A stretch of DNA of 64,000 nucleotides from Ustulina deusta (Eukaryota > Ascomycota > Sordariomycetes > Xylariales > Xylariaceae). The translations under genes were made by a program, and so were the position numbers. The stretch is taken from NCBI GenBank assembly GCA_023159155.1, contig JAJNNX010000003.1, forward strand, positions 1,612,001 through 1,676,000, given 5' to 3'. The first letter of the stretch is position 1, and each line of letters begins with the position of its first letter. Positions 14,101-27,000 of the stretch are shown here, piece after piece. The notes under the pieces were generated by a model. That model was not told the DNA's origin. It worked only from the letters and a program-made list of their open reading frames with translations, and did no database searches.

Positions 14101-14572
14101 ACGGCTGTCGGCGGTCCCAGTAGTGGTCTCGAGTGGGCGAGACGACCTCCCTCGTCTCCTCGACGACTCGAGTGCGGGATTGCCGCTCAGGGGGATAGTA
14201 GTCGCGGTCTCTTTCGACTTCGCGCTCGTATTCGACCGTCCTTAGGCGATCGCCATCGCCACGGTAGGAATCGGAACCTCGCGACGGCGCGTCGAAGGCA
14301 GAGCGTGGACGATCAGGATATACGGTCTTTTCCGTGCGACGATCAACCTCGATGACTTCAGCGCCGAGGCGACCGGCATGAGAGTGAGAATGTCTCGAGC
14401 GGCGGTCGTCATCTTCTTCGTACCGCTCCACGCGCTCCAGACGGGTGGCTGTCCCACTGGGACCCCCAACCTTGTAGTGAGAGACAGTCTTGTACTGGCG
14501 CTCATCATCGGAAGAGGAATGGCTACGTTCTCGAGTGTAGCGAACGTCGCGCTCTCGATAAACTTGGGCCAT
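11182..14572 (-). CDS. DUF3824-type protein with Gly/Ala-zipper and Arg/Ser-rich modules
   Basis: Six exons, in transcript order 14572-13301, 13250-13060, 12961-12885, 12831-12274, 12217-11916 and 11760-11182, encode 992 aa. All phases agree. Intron 3 is a GC-AG intron (GCAAGT donor); the other introns begin with GT. The start is the first ATG that gives MAQVYRERDVRYTRER. Residues 1-330 are very rich in Arg, Asp, Glu and Tyr. Then follow about six short Gly/Ala-rich helices (for example GALAGAGLGALVG and IAAAGLGTAAAAVG), each next to Lys/Arg/Ser-rich stretches such as SRSRSRSRS. A Pro-rich YPPYNPQDYANLPPPP segment follows, and the C-terminus ends in an ordered-looking QTLGGLLQGQQGFLGTLG. The architecture matches fungal DUF3824 proteins, whose function is not established. 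The giant repeat gene lies upstream on the same strand. Confidence 0.9.
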
Positions 14573-17500
14573 CTTTGGCGCAACGGCTGCACCGGGTGTG
14601 TGCCTGGGAATGCGCTGTGGGCGACGGCGTGACGTCACCGGCGGTTACTAGCTGTAGCAACGCTTGAATCTGGGGCGAGGTGTGTAAAAGGAGATGAAGA
14701 TGGTTGAAGCTAGCAAACTGTAAAACGTTATACTAATATATGGTTTACAGGGACTACCGCTGTGACGTGAAAATGTAGAAAGGTGGAAATAAGAGGAAGA
14801 ACAAGATTTGAGAGTTGGGAGACGAAGGAAAGTGGGAGAGATGGGGGCTAGACTTGCTGTCGAAGGATGACGAGGGGCGTACTCTAGGGTACCTATAGTT
14901 CCTGGAGGTATGGCAGTGAAAATGCCTAAGTATAAGGCAATGTCCACCTCCTGGTGACCTACCTCCGCTACATGGAAGTACTTACCTAAGTGGTACTAGG
15001 TAGGCGCACAACTACGACCAGCAGGTGGTGTTTGGTGACTTAATCATGAGAGGTAGGTACATGATGCGGGGTATCTTACGTACTAACGACCTTTCGCACT
15101 CCCCAATTTGAGGCGAAACCAGTGGATGTTACGTCAGTAGACAGGTATCCAGTACACGGACGCAGTTGAATGATGAACATCAGGTAGATGAGAGCATCAA
15201 CCCGCCGAGGACCTGATCAAGCCGCTCTACTTACATAGGTACCTCTGACCTGACGTACAGATTCCTAAGTACGGTACCTACCTACCAGGCTACATAATAC
15301 CATGATGAACCTGAGAGTGTCGATGACGGAGGGCCAGCGAAACATAAAACAACAACACACTCGAACAAAAGTGGCTGTTGCTGTCCGCATGAGTAGTAGC
15401 TAAGTGATGATTGGTTTCTCCTTCTGCAATCCTCGGTTGTGCCATCGCTGTCATACCCCAGCCTCATCGGTCTAGTACCTACCTCCATCCGCACTACCGG
15501 TAGTCAAAGTAGGTTGGCCGAATACCTCGCCACGTCGAATACCAATGCGAACAATGCCCATGTACTGCTTCAGCATTGCCAAAGCTGCGGGTTTCCGAGC
15601 TCTGTCTGCGCACCGCCCCAGCATCAGCATCAGGCAGACAGGTAGGTGGTGGATCACCTGGTTCGTCGCGCAAAAACTATTGCGACCAGCTGACCAACGA
15701 CTCGGCAGTGTCTCTCGAGTTGGGGGGCGGTGCTGGAGCATGCCTCTTAGTGCAGCGTCTTCGGCGGAAAGCGAAGCGCGAAAGTGCGATTAGTCAGTGT
15801 CAAAGGTCCAGACCCAGATCTTGTCGATCCAATCATTATTTCGCTGCTCGCCTCCCGGCTGCTCAAGATGAACGAGCACGACCCCGGGGAAACATCTTGG
15901 CTATCTACGTATAAGTAGGTAGATTAGGGAGATTTAGGATACGAAGGACTGAGTATCATTGTGCGGATGGCACAGGAGGGAGTCGTCATGATGTCCCGGA
16001 ACTGAATGATGGCATTATACAATAGAAAGTCGATATCCACTTTTCAAAACCACCTAGGTTAGGTTTTCTAGAAGGTGCTGATGATCCACTGAAGACATAC
16101 AGAGATAGACTACTACTACATTACTTACGCGCTACTGTCCGTCATAATGCGCCGACTGACGATACTTGAATTTCCATTCCGGTTCAAACACGGCACGTGT
16201 CGGGACGGTGGTGCCGGCATGCCTGGGAAATACTGGCCACTATGTTATTAGTCTGTCTAGGGCTTACCTTTTTGGGCCAAGTGTCTTCATGATGGACAGG
16301 GGTGATGAACAGGTGTTCCTCTGCCGGGTCACTGATGTCTGGCATGCTCACAACAAACGACACCTGGGGACTCTTGCTGGCGATAACGTGACTGTTCCCG
16401 AGGGCTCTCTCATTTTCGTCGCATCAACGAACAGCGAAAATACAGATTCAAGACTACCTAGTAGTGGGTGCATCGACTCGACCTCGTAATACCTACACGT
16501 TATTGATGATTCCGCCCATGACTCAACTGCGTCTATCTCTCCTCAAAGCGGCCCTAATGCCGTCGTCGGCTTACATTAAGCTTACTCAGCCCTGAAATTC
16601 TAGTCCCGTAGCTTACCAGGTATTTCGACTTCAGCCTCAAGTTTTTGCTTGACGACAAATGATTCCTCGTCACCAATAGGCTAGAATTCATGCGTGTCGA
16701 AGCCATCGGCGGTTGGTGTAAAAAGATGCAGCTTGCACCGGGAATTCTCGACGGGCTATGCCGTACGAGTTCTAGCCCGTTCACACGAAGCTGCCCGAAG
16801 CAAACGCTACGTATACTAGGCACCTCTTCCTTGTTGATGTGGAATGGGTGACTCTGATTAGGTCGCCACCAAGTCTATCTGTGTCGTCATTTGTCTGTGC
16901 AATCTGACAATGGCCTTCTATACTAGGTAGTTCGGAGTTGATTATGCCACGCACCTTGGCTTACCTGCGCCCACATAAGTTTTGGCCCCGTTGAGCGGAT
17001 AGATAATGGAGAGATGGGTTCGAATCTCATTAGTGCTAGCGTGTGTCGGTTACCCTCTTTCTCCCATACAAGGTCCCCGAGTCCGAGCACAAGTGGTCAT
17101 TCGATGGTTTCTCGTGTCGGGCTAGCATGAGGTGGGCACCTTGTATACCTTTGAAGAACGAGGAAGCCGAAAGATATTTCTCCGTAGTACGACCCATAGA
17201 CCTACAAAAAATATGATAGTCCCATTATGCTTGATAGCTTGAGGAGAAAAATGACCACATGTGCGTCCGCATACTGATTACTTTTACGGCTCCCACTTAA
17301 GGTTGCTTACCATGTTGTGTGTGACTCACGGACACATAGAGACCGGCACAGAACATTAAAGGTCAGACGTTCGTTCATCCCGACATACCATAAGTAGGTA
17401 TCTCGGGTCTGAGATCCAACTAATTTAGTAAGTAAATTGGAAGCAGCGATCTCTAGGCCGACCAGGCTATGGAAACGGGATGGGTATTTTGCGCCCATGT

Positions 17501-18022
17501 GTACCGAACATAGGTACCCGGTTATATTCAACTCGTATTATATAATGGCTAGTCGCAAGTTCAATATCACGACCGCAGTCATCATAAGTAAATTGAAGCC
17601 TGGAACGTGCAAAATTGCTTGTTAGGGTAGGGACACCACAACCAATGAATACATTTCAATTCGTAAACTTCGTTATCTCATACATGTGTGTCGTTTTAGA
17701 AGAAGCCATGCAAGAGAGATGGAAAAAAAAAAATCATCAGTCATTTTCCTCATACAAGCAAGAAGAGAAGGGAAGGAGAGCGAAAAAGAGAAAAACGTCA
17801 ATCATCACAAAGCTCACAAGTCCACCGTTGGCGAGGGAAAGAAAACAGCAAGAACATACACAGACATACAGACCAACTCGTAGCAAACCAGCCAACAACG
17901 TCTCCCCCCTTCGCCTTTGATCAAATTATCCTGTCATACTCGATCCTATCCCATATCCCTTATTTTCTCTCATCTGCTGCTCTCTCTAGCCCCTATCCTA
18001 ATCCATCTTCCTCACTAAATTC
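14573..18022. other. 3.4 kb intergenic region
   Basis: Separates the DUF3824 start from the end of the giant gene, so it should hold the DUF3824 promoter. Motif copies of AGGTAGG/CCTACC type are frequent at 14940-15290. A GC-richer patch lies at 15440-15900. A segment near 16140-16430 has open frames on both strands, but the only exon join I could draw needs a 28-nt intron. A T-arm-like tRNA fragment lies at about 17015-17035. No gene is supported. Confidence 0.55.
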
Positions 18023-21000
18023 CTAAGTGAACAGCTTCTTCAACGCGGCCTTAAAAGGATTGTGCGGCGCCTCTCTCTTCTTCTTCTCGGCATCGCGCTC
18101 TTTCTGCCGCTCCTCGCGTCGAGACGCGTGTCGATGGTGTTCGTCTTTGCTGTCAGGGGAGCGCGGCTTATGCGATGACGATGGGGGCCTGCCGTCACTG
18201 CCGCCTCGAGACCTCGTCGAGGGTCGGCCTTCGCTCTCAGGCATCGAGCGCGCGGAAACCATCGGGTCGTCGTCCACCTTGGCCCGCGAGGATCGCTCCC
18301 GGTGCCGCCTCGAAGAATCCTCGCGGTGTCTCCTCGACGAATCCTCTCGGGCCTCGTCGTGGTGTCTCGAGCTCTTCGGCCGCGGTGGGTCGCCTGATTC
18401 CCTGGGTTCCCTGTGTTCCTTGTGTCCCTTGTGTTCTTTGTGTTCCTTGTGCTCCTTGTGTTCCCTGTGTTCCTTATGTTCCCGGTGAGCCCGTGGTGCC
18501 TCGCCCGACTCTCGATGCGACCGGGAGTGTGGCTTTGACGTGCTGGTGCGCTTCGGTGGTTCGGTTTCGGCATCTAGAGACGCGCGAGCCGGGTTTAAAA
18601 TGTTTTCGCCGCCCCTGAAATTGAAAAACTTCTTGCTTGAAACTGGTGATGGCTCGTCCTCCGGCTCTCGATGCGACCGGGAGTGTGACTTTGACGTGCT
18701 GGTGCGCTTAGGTGCTTCAGTTTCAGCATCCAGAGACGCGCGAGCTGGGTCTAAAATGCTTTCACCGCCCCTGAAATTGAAAAATCTCTTGCTTGAAACT
18801 GGTAATGGCTCGTCCTTTATTGACACGCGGCGTTCCGAGTGAGAATGGCCCGGCCGCAGGTCAGAATGTCCCGACCGCCTCGAACTGCGCGGAGAGTGTC
18901 TATCACTAGAGGGAGGGGTTGTCTCGGCTTCTTTACCTTTGTACTCTCGTTCTCGTTCTAGTTCTAATTCTCTCTCTCTTTCGTGTTCCACTTCGCGCCG
19001 GGCCCGGCGCTCTTTACGTTTGTCGTGGGCGGCTTGTTCTTCAGGGGTGCGGTGTCGGCGGTTCGAGGAGCCGCGTGAACCTTCATGGCCGCTGTCATGG
19101 CGCCGGGATTCTTCTTTATTGTGTCGCGAGGGTATAGATCGATCCGAGGTCGTTTTAAGGGATTGCCCACTATCGTCCTTGCTTCTATGCCGGTGCCGAT
19201 GGTGGCGGCGTTCGTCGCCGCTCACGCTGTCTCTAGGTCGCGACGAATTGGGGTGGGATCGGTGGGATCGTTGGCGGTGGTGTCGTTCATCATCTGTCGA
19301 AAGGTCAGCAACAGTCGGTGAAAAGTCATTCTCGTCAACGCTGTGTTCTGCTGATATCCCTGATGATACAACGTCTGAAGACACCTGAACCGGTCCCTGG
19401 GCAGCACCTAATGTCTCTGTAATGTTCTTGTTAATATGGCCGTAGCTGCGAGGCGGGCTTGGTGGAGGACTAAGCTCCTGCGCGGTGGCATAGATAACTA
19501 CCGCTGTTGCCACAGTTTCCTCTACCTCTCGGAAGTGCTGGCGACGCTTCTTTTTGAGGGTTTTCGCCCTCCCTAACGCTTTGACTTTAGGATCATTGAG
19601 GTCGGGCAAGACGATAGACGGTGTGGGGGAGCGCGGCTCCTCAGAAAATCTATAATTTGGCAGAGAGGAAGAACCGCATGGAAGGTCTTCATCTGTTTGA
19701 GTGCTTGAATGCACTAGGATTGGCTGACGGGGGCGTCTGTCGCTCCTGGGCGGGATTTCTCTTTTTTCAAACGATAGGTGATCGTCGAGTAGATCTACGC
19801 CCGAATATATAGGTTCAGGGGACTCGAGCAGATTCGGAGGCATAGATTCAAGCTGAAAACTTCGGCCATTGTTATCTCCATCGATTGATGCCTCAACCTG
19901 TTGGAAGCTAGGATGATTGAAAGCAACGCCAATCTTGTGAGCCTCACTAGAGCTAGTGGATTCAAGCTGAAGATCTGAGATACTGGCATCCTCTAAAGTC
20001 TGATCCTGGGCCTGGCCAGCAGCGAGAGCCTTATTAGGGGCAAAGGCAACGTCAATAGTACCCAGACGTTCGTCATTCAAGAGCGGCTCGAAGCCCATCT
20101 GGTGGGATTTGTCTACCGAGTTTGAACGAGTAGACAGCCAATTGAGATCATCTCGTAAATCGTGTTGGCTTGCTTCGATTCCAACCCGGGTTATGCCGAA
20201 ACTTCGACCAAAATCACCGGTATCGCGCTCTAGAGTCTCAGCCGGCGCTGTCGCTTCGGATTCTTCATTGAAAGAAACCTGCCCATCTTCGCGGAAATTG
20301 GAGACGGCGGACGGTTCGGAGATAAACCTTGTATAATCAAATACATAGGGAAGTTGCTGGGTTTCTACTTCGCTATCATCTTCATCTTCTTCTGAAGTAG
20401 CTGGCCATCCTCGTGACTCCTTTCCAGCAACGGCAAGAGTTCCGTCTAGAATGGCCCTTTGGGTAGGTGACCTTGTAGATGGGCTAACTTGAGCTTCATC
20501 CCAAGAACCCGCAGACACTGCAGATTTCTCTACTGGGGTCCTATGAGAAATAGCCTCAAGAGGAGCCTCGTTTAAGAATGATGCCATAGGTTCACTGGGA
20601 GTGGGGGAATGAAGCCGCTTAGGGTCATCGATAAACTTCGTCGCACCCAACTTCTCAACGACGAATTCGTCATCGGAATCTTCAGAGATAGTATCGAGAT
20701 AGTGTGGGTGGAATGCCAAATGTTCCGGTAGAGTGCCAGCAGCAATTCCAGATACTTTCCAAGCCTTCCAGTCTTCGAACATGAATTGTTGTTGAGGTTC
20801 CTTTCCTTCGACGGCATTGGGAGATTGTCTTCCGTGAATGCCTTCATTATGCAGAGGCTTGAGCCGAGCTACTTCTGGTACCCATTCTACCACATAATAT
20901 GACGATCCTTCCTCGCCCTCGTGCGTTTCTACGGACACGGACTGGTGCGGGGATGACTGTCGATGCGGCATCTCTGAGCTTTCGGAACGTAGCGCATTAC

Positions 21001-24000
21001 GAGATATCTCTGCTTCCGGTGATTTCAGAGTGGCCTCTTCCGCATGGTTAAAATCGGAGCCGGAATGACTATGTGAAACGGCCCAGGAATGTGCGACGTC
21101 GCGAGAGCCTTCCTGGCTGACGTTTCTAAGAGCTTCGCTCGCACTCTCACTGGGTTCTTGAGCAACTTCGGAGATAGCGCTTAGGGCAGGTTGCTCTCTA
21201 GGAAGTCGAAACCCCCCCCAAGATTTCTCCATTGTCTCATCGTCATCAGTCGTCTCCCAAGCTTGCTCCGATGTCTCATCTTCATCAACTGTCTCCCAAG
21301 CGGAGGCCTCGGCCGGCATATCTACTGACTCAACCGTCGTAGGGACATGACCAGCATCGCTAACCACGAACGGCGTGTTTTCAGGATTAGCCTGACTGGC
21401 ACGCTCCATCGTCGCCTCACCCGTCCTATATTGAGCTTGATGTAGTTCGGATGTAGAAGCTCCCCTGTCCCAGTGCTCTGAACCGATCGCGGAGTTCTTC
21501 AGTAATGCGTCGGTGATAGCACTATTATTGGGCGTTTCTGGCTCTAGATCGACATTCACCTGTGACAGAACGGGAGAGGAAGGTAGCTCGATATCAGCGG
21601 CGTCATAAGTGGTGACCCCTTCCTGTCCTAAGGATTCACCAAAGGCAGATGGCTTCACCTCGCTAACAGCATCATCCTTGGAGGCGAGCTCATCAACCAG
21701 GCCAGGATCTTCGGTTGAACCTATGCTTTCTACCATACCCGGACCTTCCCTGGGTAAAGGCTTATCCTTAACAGCAGAATCCCAGGAAAAGGGAGAATCC
21801 TTTTCGATCACGATTTCGCCTGCAGGTTCGAGAGCACATGTGATGATATAGTCCTTTTTAACGCTAGGTAGCTCACTCGTAGTAGGTTTAACTACGGTGG
21901 GCTCTTCTAGCGCAAGGGCCTCGTCTGGAATCCCGAGGCCATATGATGCGCCAGGTTCCTCTGTAGGCTCCTCGACGGATTTTTCTGCAACGGCGGAATC
22001 GGCAACTAGAACAGACCCTTCCATACTATGAGCACGATCTTCAGCGATATCAGCAGTTTGAGCAACCCCAACATCATGGATGATGAGACTCTCATCTTCA
22101 CCAGACTCCAGTGTTTTCTGGTTGATTGTGTTAAGTATGTGCGACACTTGATCTTCATGAATTGGTGGCATTTCTGAGTCCGGGTTTTCTGTCAAAGATT
22201 CTTGCACGGCAGGCAGATCTTTCTCCGTAAAAACAGGTGAAGGCGGTATGTCTTTGAAATGCGTGGAAGTATTTGCTATTACTTCCGTTGCATCTGTCCG
22301 AGGCTCGGGTTGAGGCATGTTGCATTCCGGCTCTCGTTGAATAGGCCCTGCGTGGGTAACATCTTCAGAAATATCCAATTCGCTTGCAGGTAGGTCCTCG
22401 TATGTTTCAGTTATTAAAGCTGTCCTCAACGAGATATCTTCAGAGACGGTATTAGTTGATGCCAACTTCGAGATCTCTTCGATTTGCACTCTATACCGCA
22501 ATGGCTGCGCGTGTGCTGTATCTGGTTTCTGGTCTGTCGACGCCTCGGCAATCACACCATCCCCTGCACCGGAGAGTTTATATATATGATCCATTACCGC
22601 TGACGGACTGATGCCTTTATGTAGATCACGTTTGGCTGCGATCGCCTCGTCCTTCCATGTAGTAGTCATATCTACTGTTTCGGGAATAGGAGTCGCAGTC
22701 TGATCCAGGGCGTCCATTTCACAAGGTGCAAAGACGTTGGAGTGGCCATCTTCGGCGAATTCTACCTCCAGCGGCGTCTCCTCCATGTGTCCTATAAGCT
22801 GAAGGTCCTGAAATTTGCGGATACTCTCCAAGTTGGTGCCATCTAACTCTTTGGCATTTGTGTGGTTTGGTATAGTCATGGGAGACTTGACGTGTACGCT
22901 TGCCTCTGGAGCAACTTCATGTTGAGTATCGTCTGGGGGGCCGAGCATAGAGACAATTATGCCGTCAGGAAGCAATTTATAGTTCCCCGATTCATTAGGA
23001 TGGTCGTGCGTTATGGGCGGCTCCGGACCTGAGCAAGGCCCATCCAGTGTGCTTGACCATCTAGCTGGTTGCATTTTTGATTCCTCACAAGGCGTTACCA
23101 AAGCAGTCTCCGCCTCTGGGGAGTATGCATCGACTGCTTGGTCCTCGGTGCCAAGCGGGATAATTCCTCGAGTATGATCTGTGTTTGTTTCGATTTCGCG
23201 TTCCATGCTCTCCAGACAATCTAGATCCTCTGCTCTTTGTACATCTTTGGCCTCGTCCTCTTTAGCGTTTGGATGCTGCGTCACATCGTGAGTTTTGCTT
23301 TGGCTGTCGGTAAGGGATAGCGCCAATGCATCACTCGGAGCATAGTGCTTAGTATGCGCGACTAATATGTCCCGAGTTCCTGGGTCCAAGCCGTTCGCAA
23401 AATGATTGACAAAATATTCCTCCTGCATAACCGCGTGTGTGGGATCGCCATCTAGTTCCTTGGAAGAGTAACTTTCCGCTCGCGCCTCATCTTGTGGCGC
23501 TTCCTTTGGGGTATGGCACTCCGTTACCATATCTTGCTCAGCCTTGACCAAATTTTCAAAAGCCTCCTCCCTCAATACAACATTCTTAGGGGCCAGTTCA
23601 GGTTCATCTCCACCAACATCGTTGGCCTCAACACCTAGGGTATCTTCAAAAAGATAGGGGAGGGGATGTTTCTTACCTCTTGAGTGTTTCCTATAAGACT
23701 TCTCTTCGCCTCGTAACCTGCTAACAACATCCATACTCTCCTCGGCTTCCCGCATTTTGCTTTCGATGGCTTCCTCGCTTGGTTTCTCAGCGGCATCGTG
23801 CTGTATATTCTGATTAGTAACGCATATAGCCACGTGTTCTGTAGACGCGCCAGGGTCTAAAACCTAGTTTCTACGACATATAGACATTGAGGAAGACATA
23901 CTAAACGCCATCCATTGAAATCGGTTGATCTTGTGAGGCTGCCAGAAATTTTCCCTTACCTGGGGTTTTGGTGCATCAGGCTCCGCGGCCACTGGGGGAA

Positions 24001-27000
24001 TCTCCCTCGTGACATTTTTCTCTGTCTCAACAGCAACTGCAGCCGCTCCGGCGTCGGGAAATTCTCTCTCAGCAACGTCGGCGGGCTCTAGGCTGGGCGC
24101 TTCAGCAGCAGGAGCCTCTTCCAACACAGGGGCTTCCTCAACGACCGATTTTTCTTCTGGAGCGCCAGCCCCTTCGGTCACAGAAGGTTCTTCTGCAAGA
24201 GGAGTTTTTCCTAGAGCGGGTGTTTCTTCAGTAAGTGCGTTTTCCGCAACAGGAGTTACTTGTGCAGGGAGATCCCGTTCTACAGTAGGAGCTTCTTCAA
24301 CAGAAGCTATTTCTTCGACAGAAAATACTTCAGCAGGAAGTGCTTCTTCGACAGGAGCTGCTTCTTTAACAGAAGCTATTTCTTCGACAGGAAGTGCTTC
24401 TTCAACAACAGCTGCCTCTTCAACAGGAAATGCTTCAGCAGGAGGTGCTTCAGCAGGAGGTTCTTCAACAGGAGCTGCTTGTTCAACAGGAGCTGCTTCT
24501 TCGACAGGAGCTTCTTCAGCAGGAGGTGCTTCGGCAGGAGGTTCTTCAACAGGAGCTGCTTCTTCGACAGGGGCTATTTCTTCAGCAGGGGCTATGTTTT
24601 CGACAGGAGCTATTTCGACAGGAGGTGCTTCGGCAGGTGCTTCTTCGGCAGGAAGGTCCTGTTCTACAACAGGAACTTCGTTAACAGGTGCTGCTTCTTC
24701 AGCAGGAGATGCTTCTTCAAGTGATGCTTCTTCAACAGGCACTGCTTCTTCAACGGGAGCTGTTTCAGCAAGAGAGACTTCTTCTACAACAGGGGCTATT
24801 TCTGCAGGAGGGTCCTCTCCTCCTGCAGGCGCTACTTCGACTGCAGGCGCTTCTCTAACAGTAGGTGCCTCCTCAACAACCGGAGTCTCATTTACAACAA
24901 GAATCTCCTTTGTTTCTTCGGCAGCGGGTGGTTCTTCAAGAACGGGACTTTCTTCAGCAACAGGTGTTTCTTCGGTAGCAGGTGTTTCTTCGGCAGCGGG
25001 TGGTTCTTCAAGAACAGGACTTTCTTCAGCAACAAGTATTTCTTCAGCAGCAGTACTTTCTTCGGTAGCAGGTGTTTCTTCGGTAGCAGGTGTTTCTTCG
25101 GTAGCAGGTGTTTCTTCGGCAGCGGGTGGTTCTTCAAGAACAGGACTTTCTTCAGCAACAAGTGTTTCTTCAGCAGCAGTACTTTCTTCGGCATCGGGTG
25201 GTTCTTCGGTAGCAGGTGGTTCTTCGGTAGCAGGTGTTTCTTCGGCATCGGGTGGTTCTTCAGCAGCAGGTGTTTCTTCAGCAGCAGGGCTTTCTTCGGT
25301 AGCAGGTGTTTCTTCGGCATCGGGTGGTTCTTCGAAAACAGGACTTTCTTCTACAACGGGAGGTTCCTCAGGAACAGGTACTCCAACAACGGGGGCTTCT
25401 CCGGGAGCGGGGGTTTCCTTAGGGGCGGGTTCAGGCGTAGCAGCCTCTTCAGCGGTAACTTCAGCGGGTGCAGTTTCAACAACAGGCGCAGCTTCAATGG
25501 TAGGCTCAACAGCTAACGCACCTCCAGCCAGTTGTTCGTCTGCAAGCACTTCTTTGATACCGACTTCTATACTAGCAGGGGACTCTTCAACTACAGGCTC
25601 AGCCACACGTGTCTCCTCCGTAGGTGCTTCCTTGGAAGATTCCTCAACAGGAACGGCTTCGTGGACAACAGGCTCCTCGGCAGCAGGTTCCTCAGCAGCA
25701 GGCTGTTCCGCCGCGGCGTCTTGAGGTGGGACTTCCTCAACAGGAGCTTCTTTGTTAACAGTCTCTTCAACCGGTGTAGCATCAGCAGGGGGTTCAGAAA
25801 TGACTTCGACCTCGGTCACTACGGGCTCTGGTGTAACTTCACTACCCTCTGCGACAGTAGGCTCTGGCGTAGCTTCAGTATTCCCTATGACAGCAGGTTC
25901 AGATGTAACAGCTTCAGTAGCTTCTGGGGTAGCAGGCTCAGGGTGTTTTTCGGGAGGACTGCTCTCGGTGGCCGCTGGAGCTTCAACGGCTTCCTCCTTA
26001 GCAGCAGGCTCCTCGGCCGGATCCTCTCCAGTAGTAGACTCCTCGGCGGCTGGCTGCTCGTTGGCAACAGATTCTTCGACAGCAGCAGGCTTTTCGACAG
26101 TGGCGGGCTCCTTGGCTAGATCCTCTCCAGCAGTAGACTCTTCGGCGGCTGGCTGCTCGTTGGCAATAGATTTTTCAATAGCAGCAGGCTCTTCAATAGT
26201 AGCGGGCTCCTTAGCTAGATCCTCTCCAGCAGTAGACTCCTCGGCGGCTGGCTGCTCGTTTGCAACAGATTTTTCGACAGCGGCAGGCTTTTCGACAGTA
26301 GCGGGCTCCTCGGCCGGATCCTCTCCAGTAGTAGACTCCTCGGCGGCTGGCTGCTCGTTGGCAACAAATTCTTCAACAGCAGCAGGCTTTTTGACAGCAG
26401 CGGGATCTTCTACAGAAGCAGGCTCATTGGCGGCAACAAGTTCCTCAGGAGATACAGAAGTTTCCTCGGCGACAATGGGGGTTTCTTCAGTCTTAACCTC
26501 GGTCATCGGCGCCGTGTCGGCCATAGTCATCTCTTCGGGAGCAGCCTCAACTGCAGCGGTGACTTCGGCAGCAGGATCTTCGGCGGCGATTTCGGGCTCA
26601 GGAGTTGGGGTTGACTGTTCTTCAGGCACACATTCTTCCACCTTCTGTTCAGGCGGATCCTCTGCCGGGGGGGTATCAGTGGCTATAGCTTCATCCGCCG
26701 CTTTTCTGTCCTCTACTACAGGAGTTTCTGCAAGCTCAGGGACAGAGTCTTCGATGGGGGTTACCTCGGCCACTGGAGTAGGAGCATTATCAGCAGGTTT
26801 TGTCTCTGCCTCGAGCTGAGTTGGGGCTGCAATATCCTTGGTTTCGTCTGCGGTGGTGTCTGTGGCTTCATCTGCGGCTTCCGCTGACTCAGCTGCGGTG
26901 GCATCTGTCTCTCGACTTTGTTCAGTTGGAGCGGGTTGCAAGTGTTCAATTGCTTCCCCTTCCTCTGCTAGTGCCTCTACTACTGGAATGGCTTCGACTG

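Noticed and set aside
16140..16430. Minus-strand exon-like pair with GTAAGC donor and CTAATAACATAG acceptor
   Set aside because: The only join needs a 28-nt intron, below the workable minimum. The upstream frame is closed, and the + strand looks equally open.
24009..26819. Long + strand open frames rich in Ser/Ala/Gly (571 and 355 codons)
   Set aside because: They are exact antisense of the EEAP-type coding repeats of the giant gene. Low-complexity GC-periodic sequence leaves all frames open, and no domain is recognisable.
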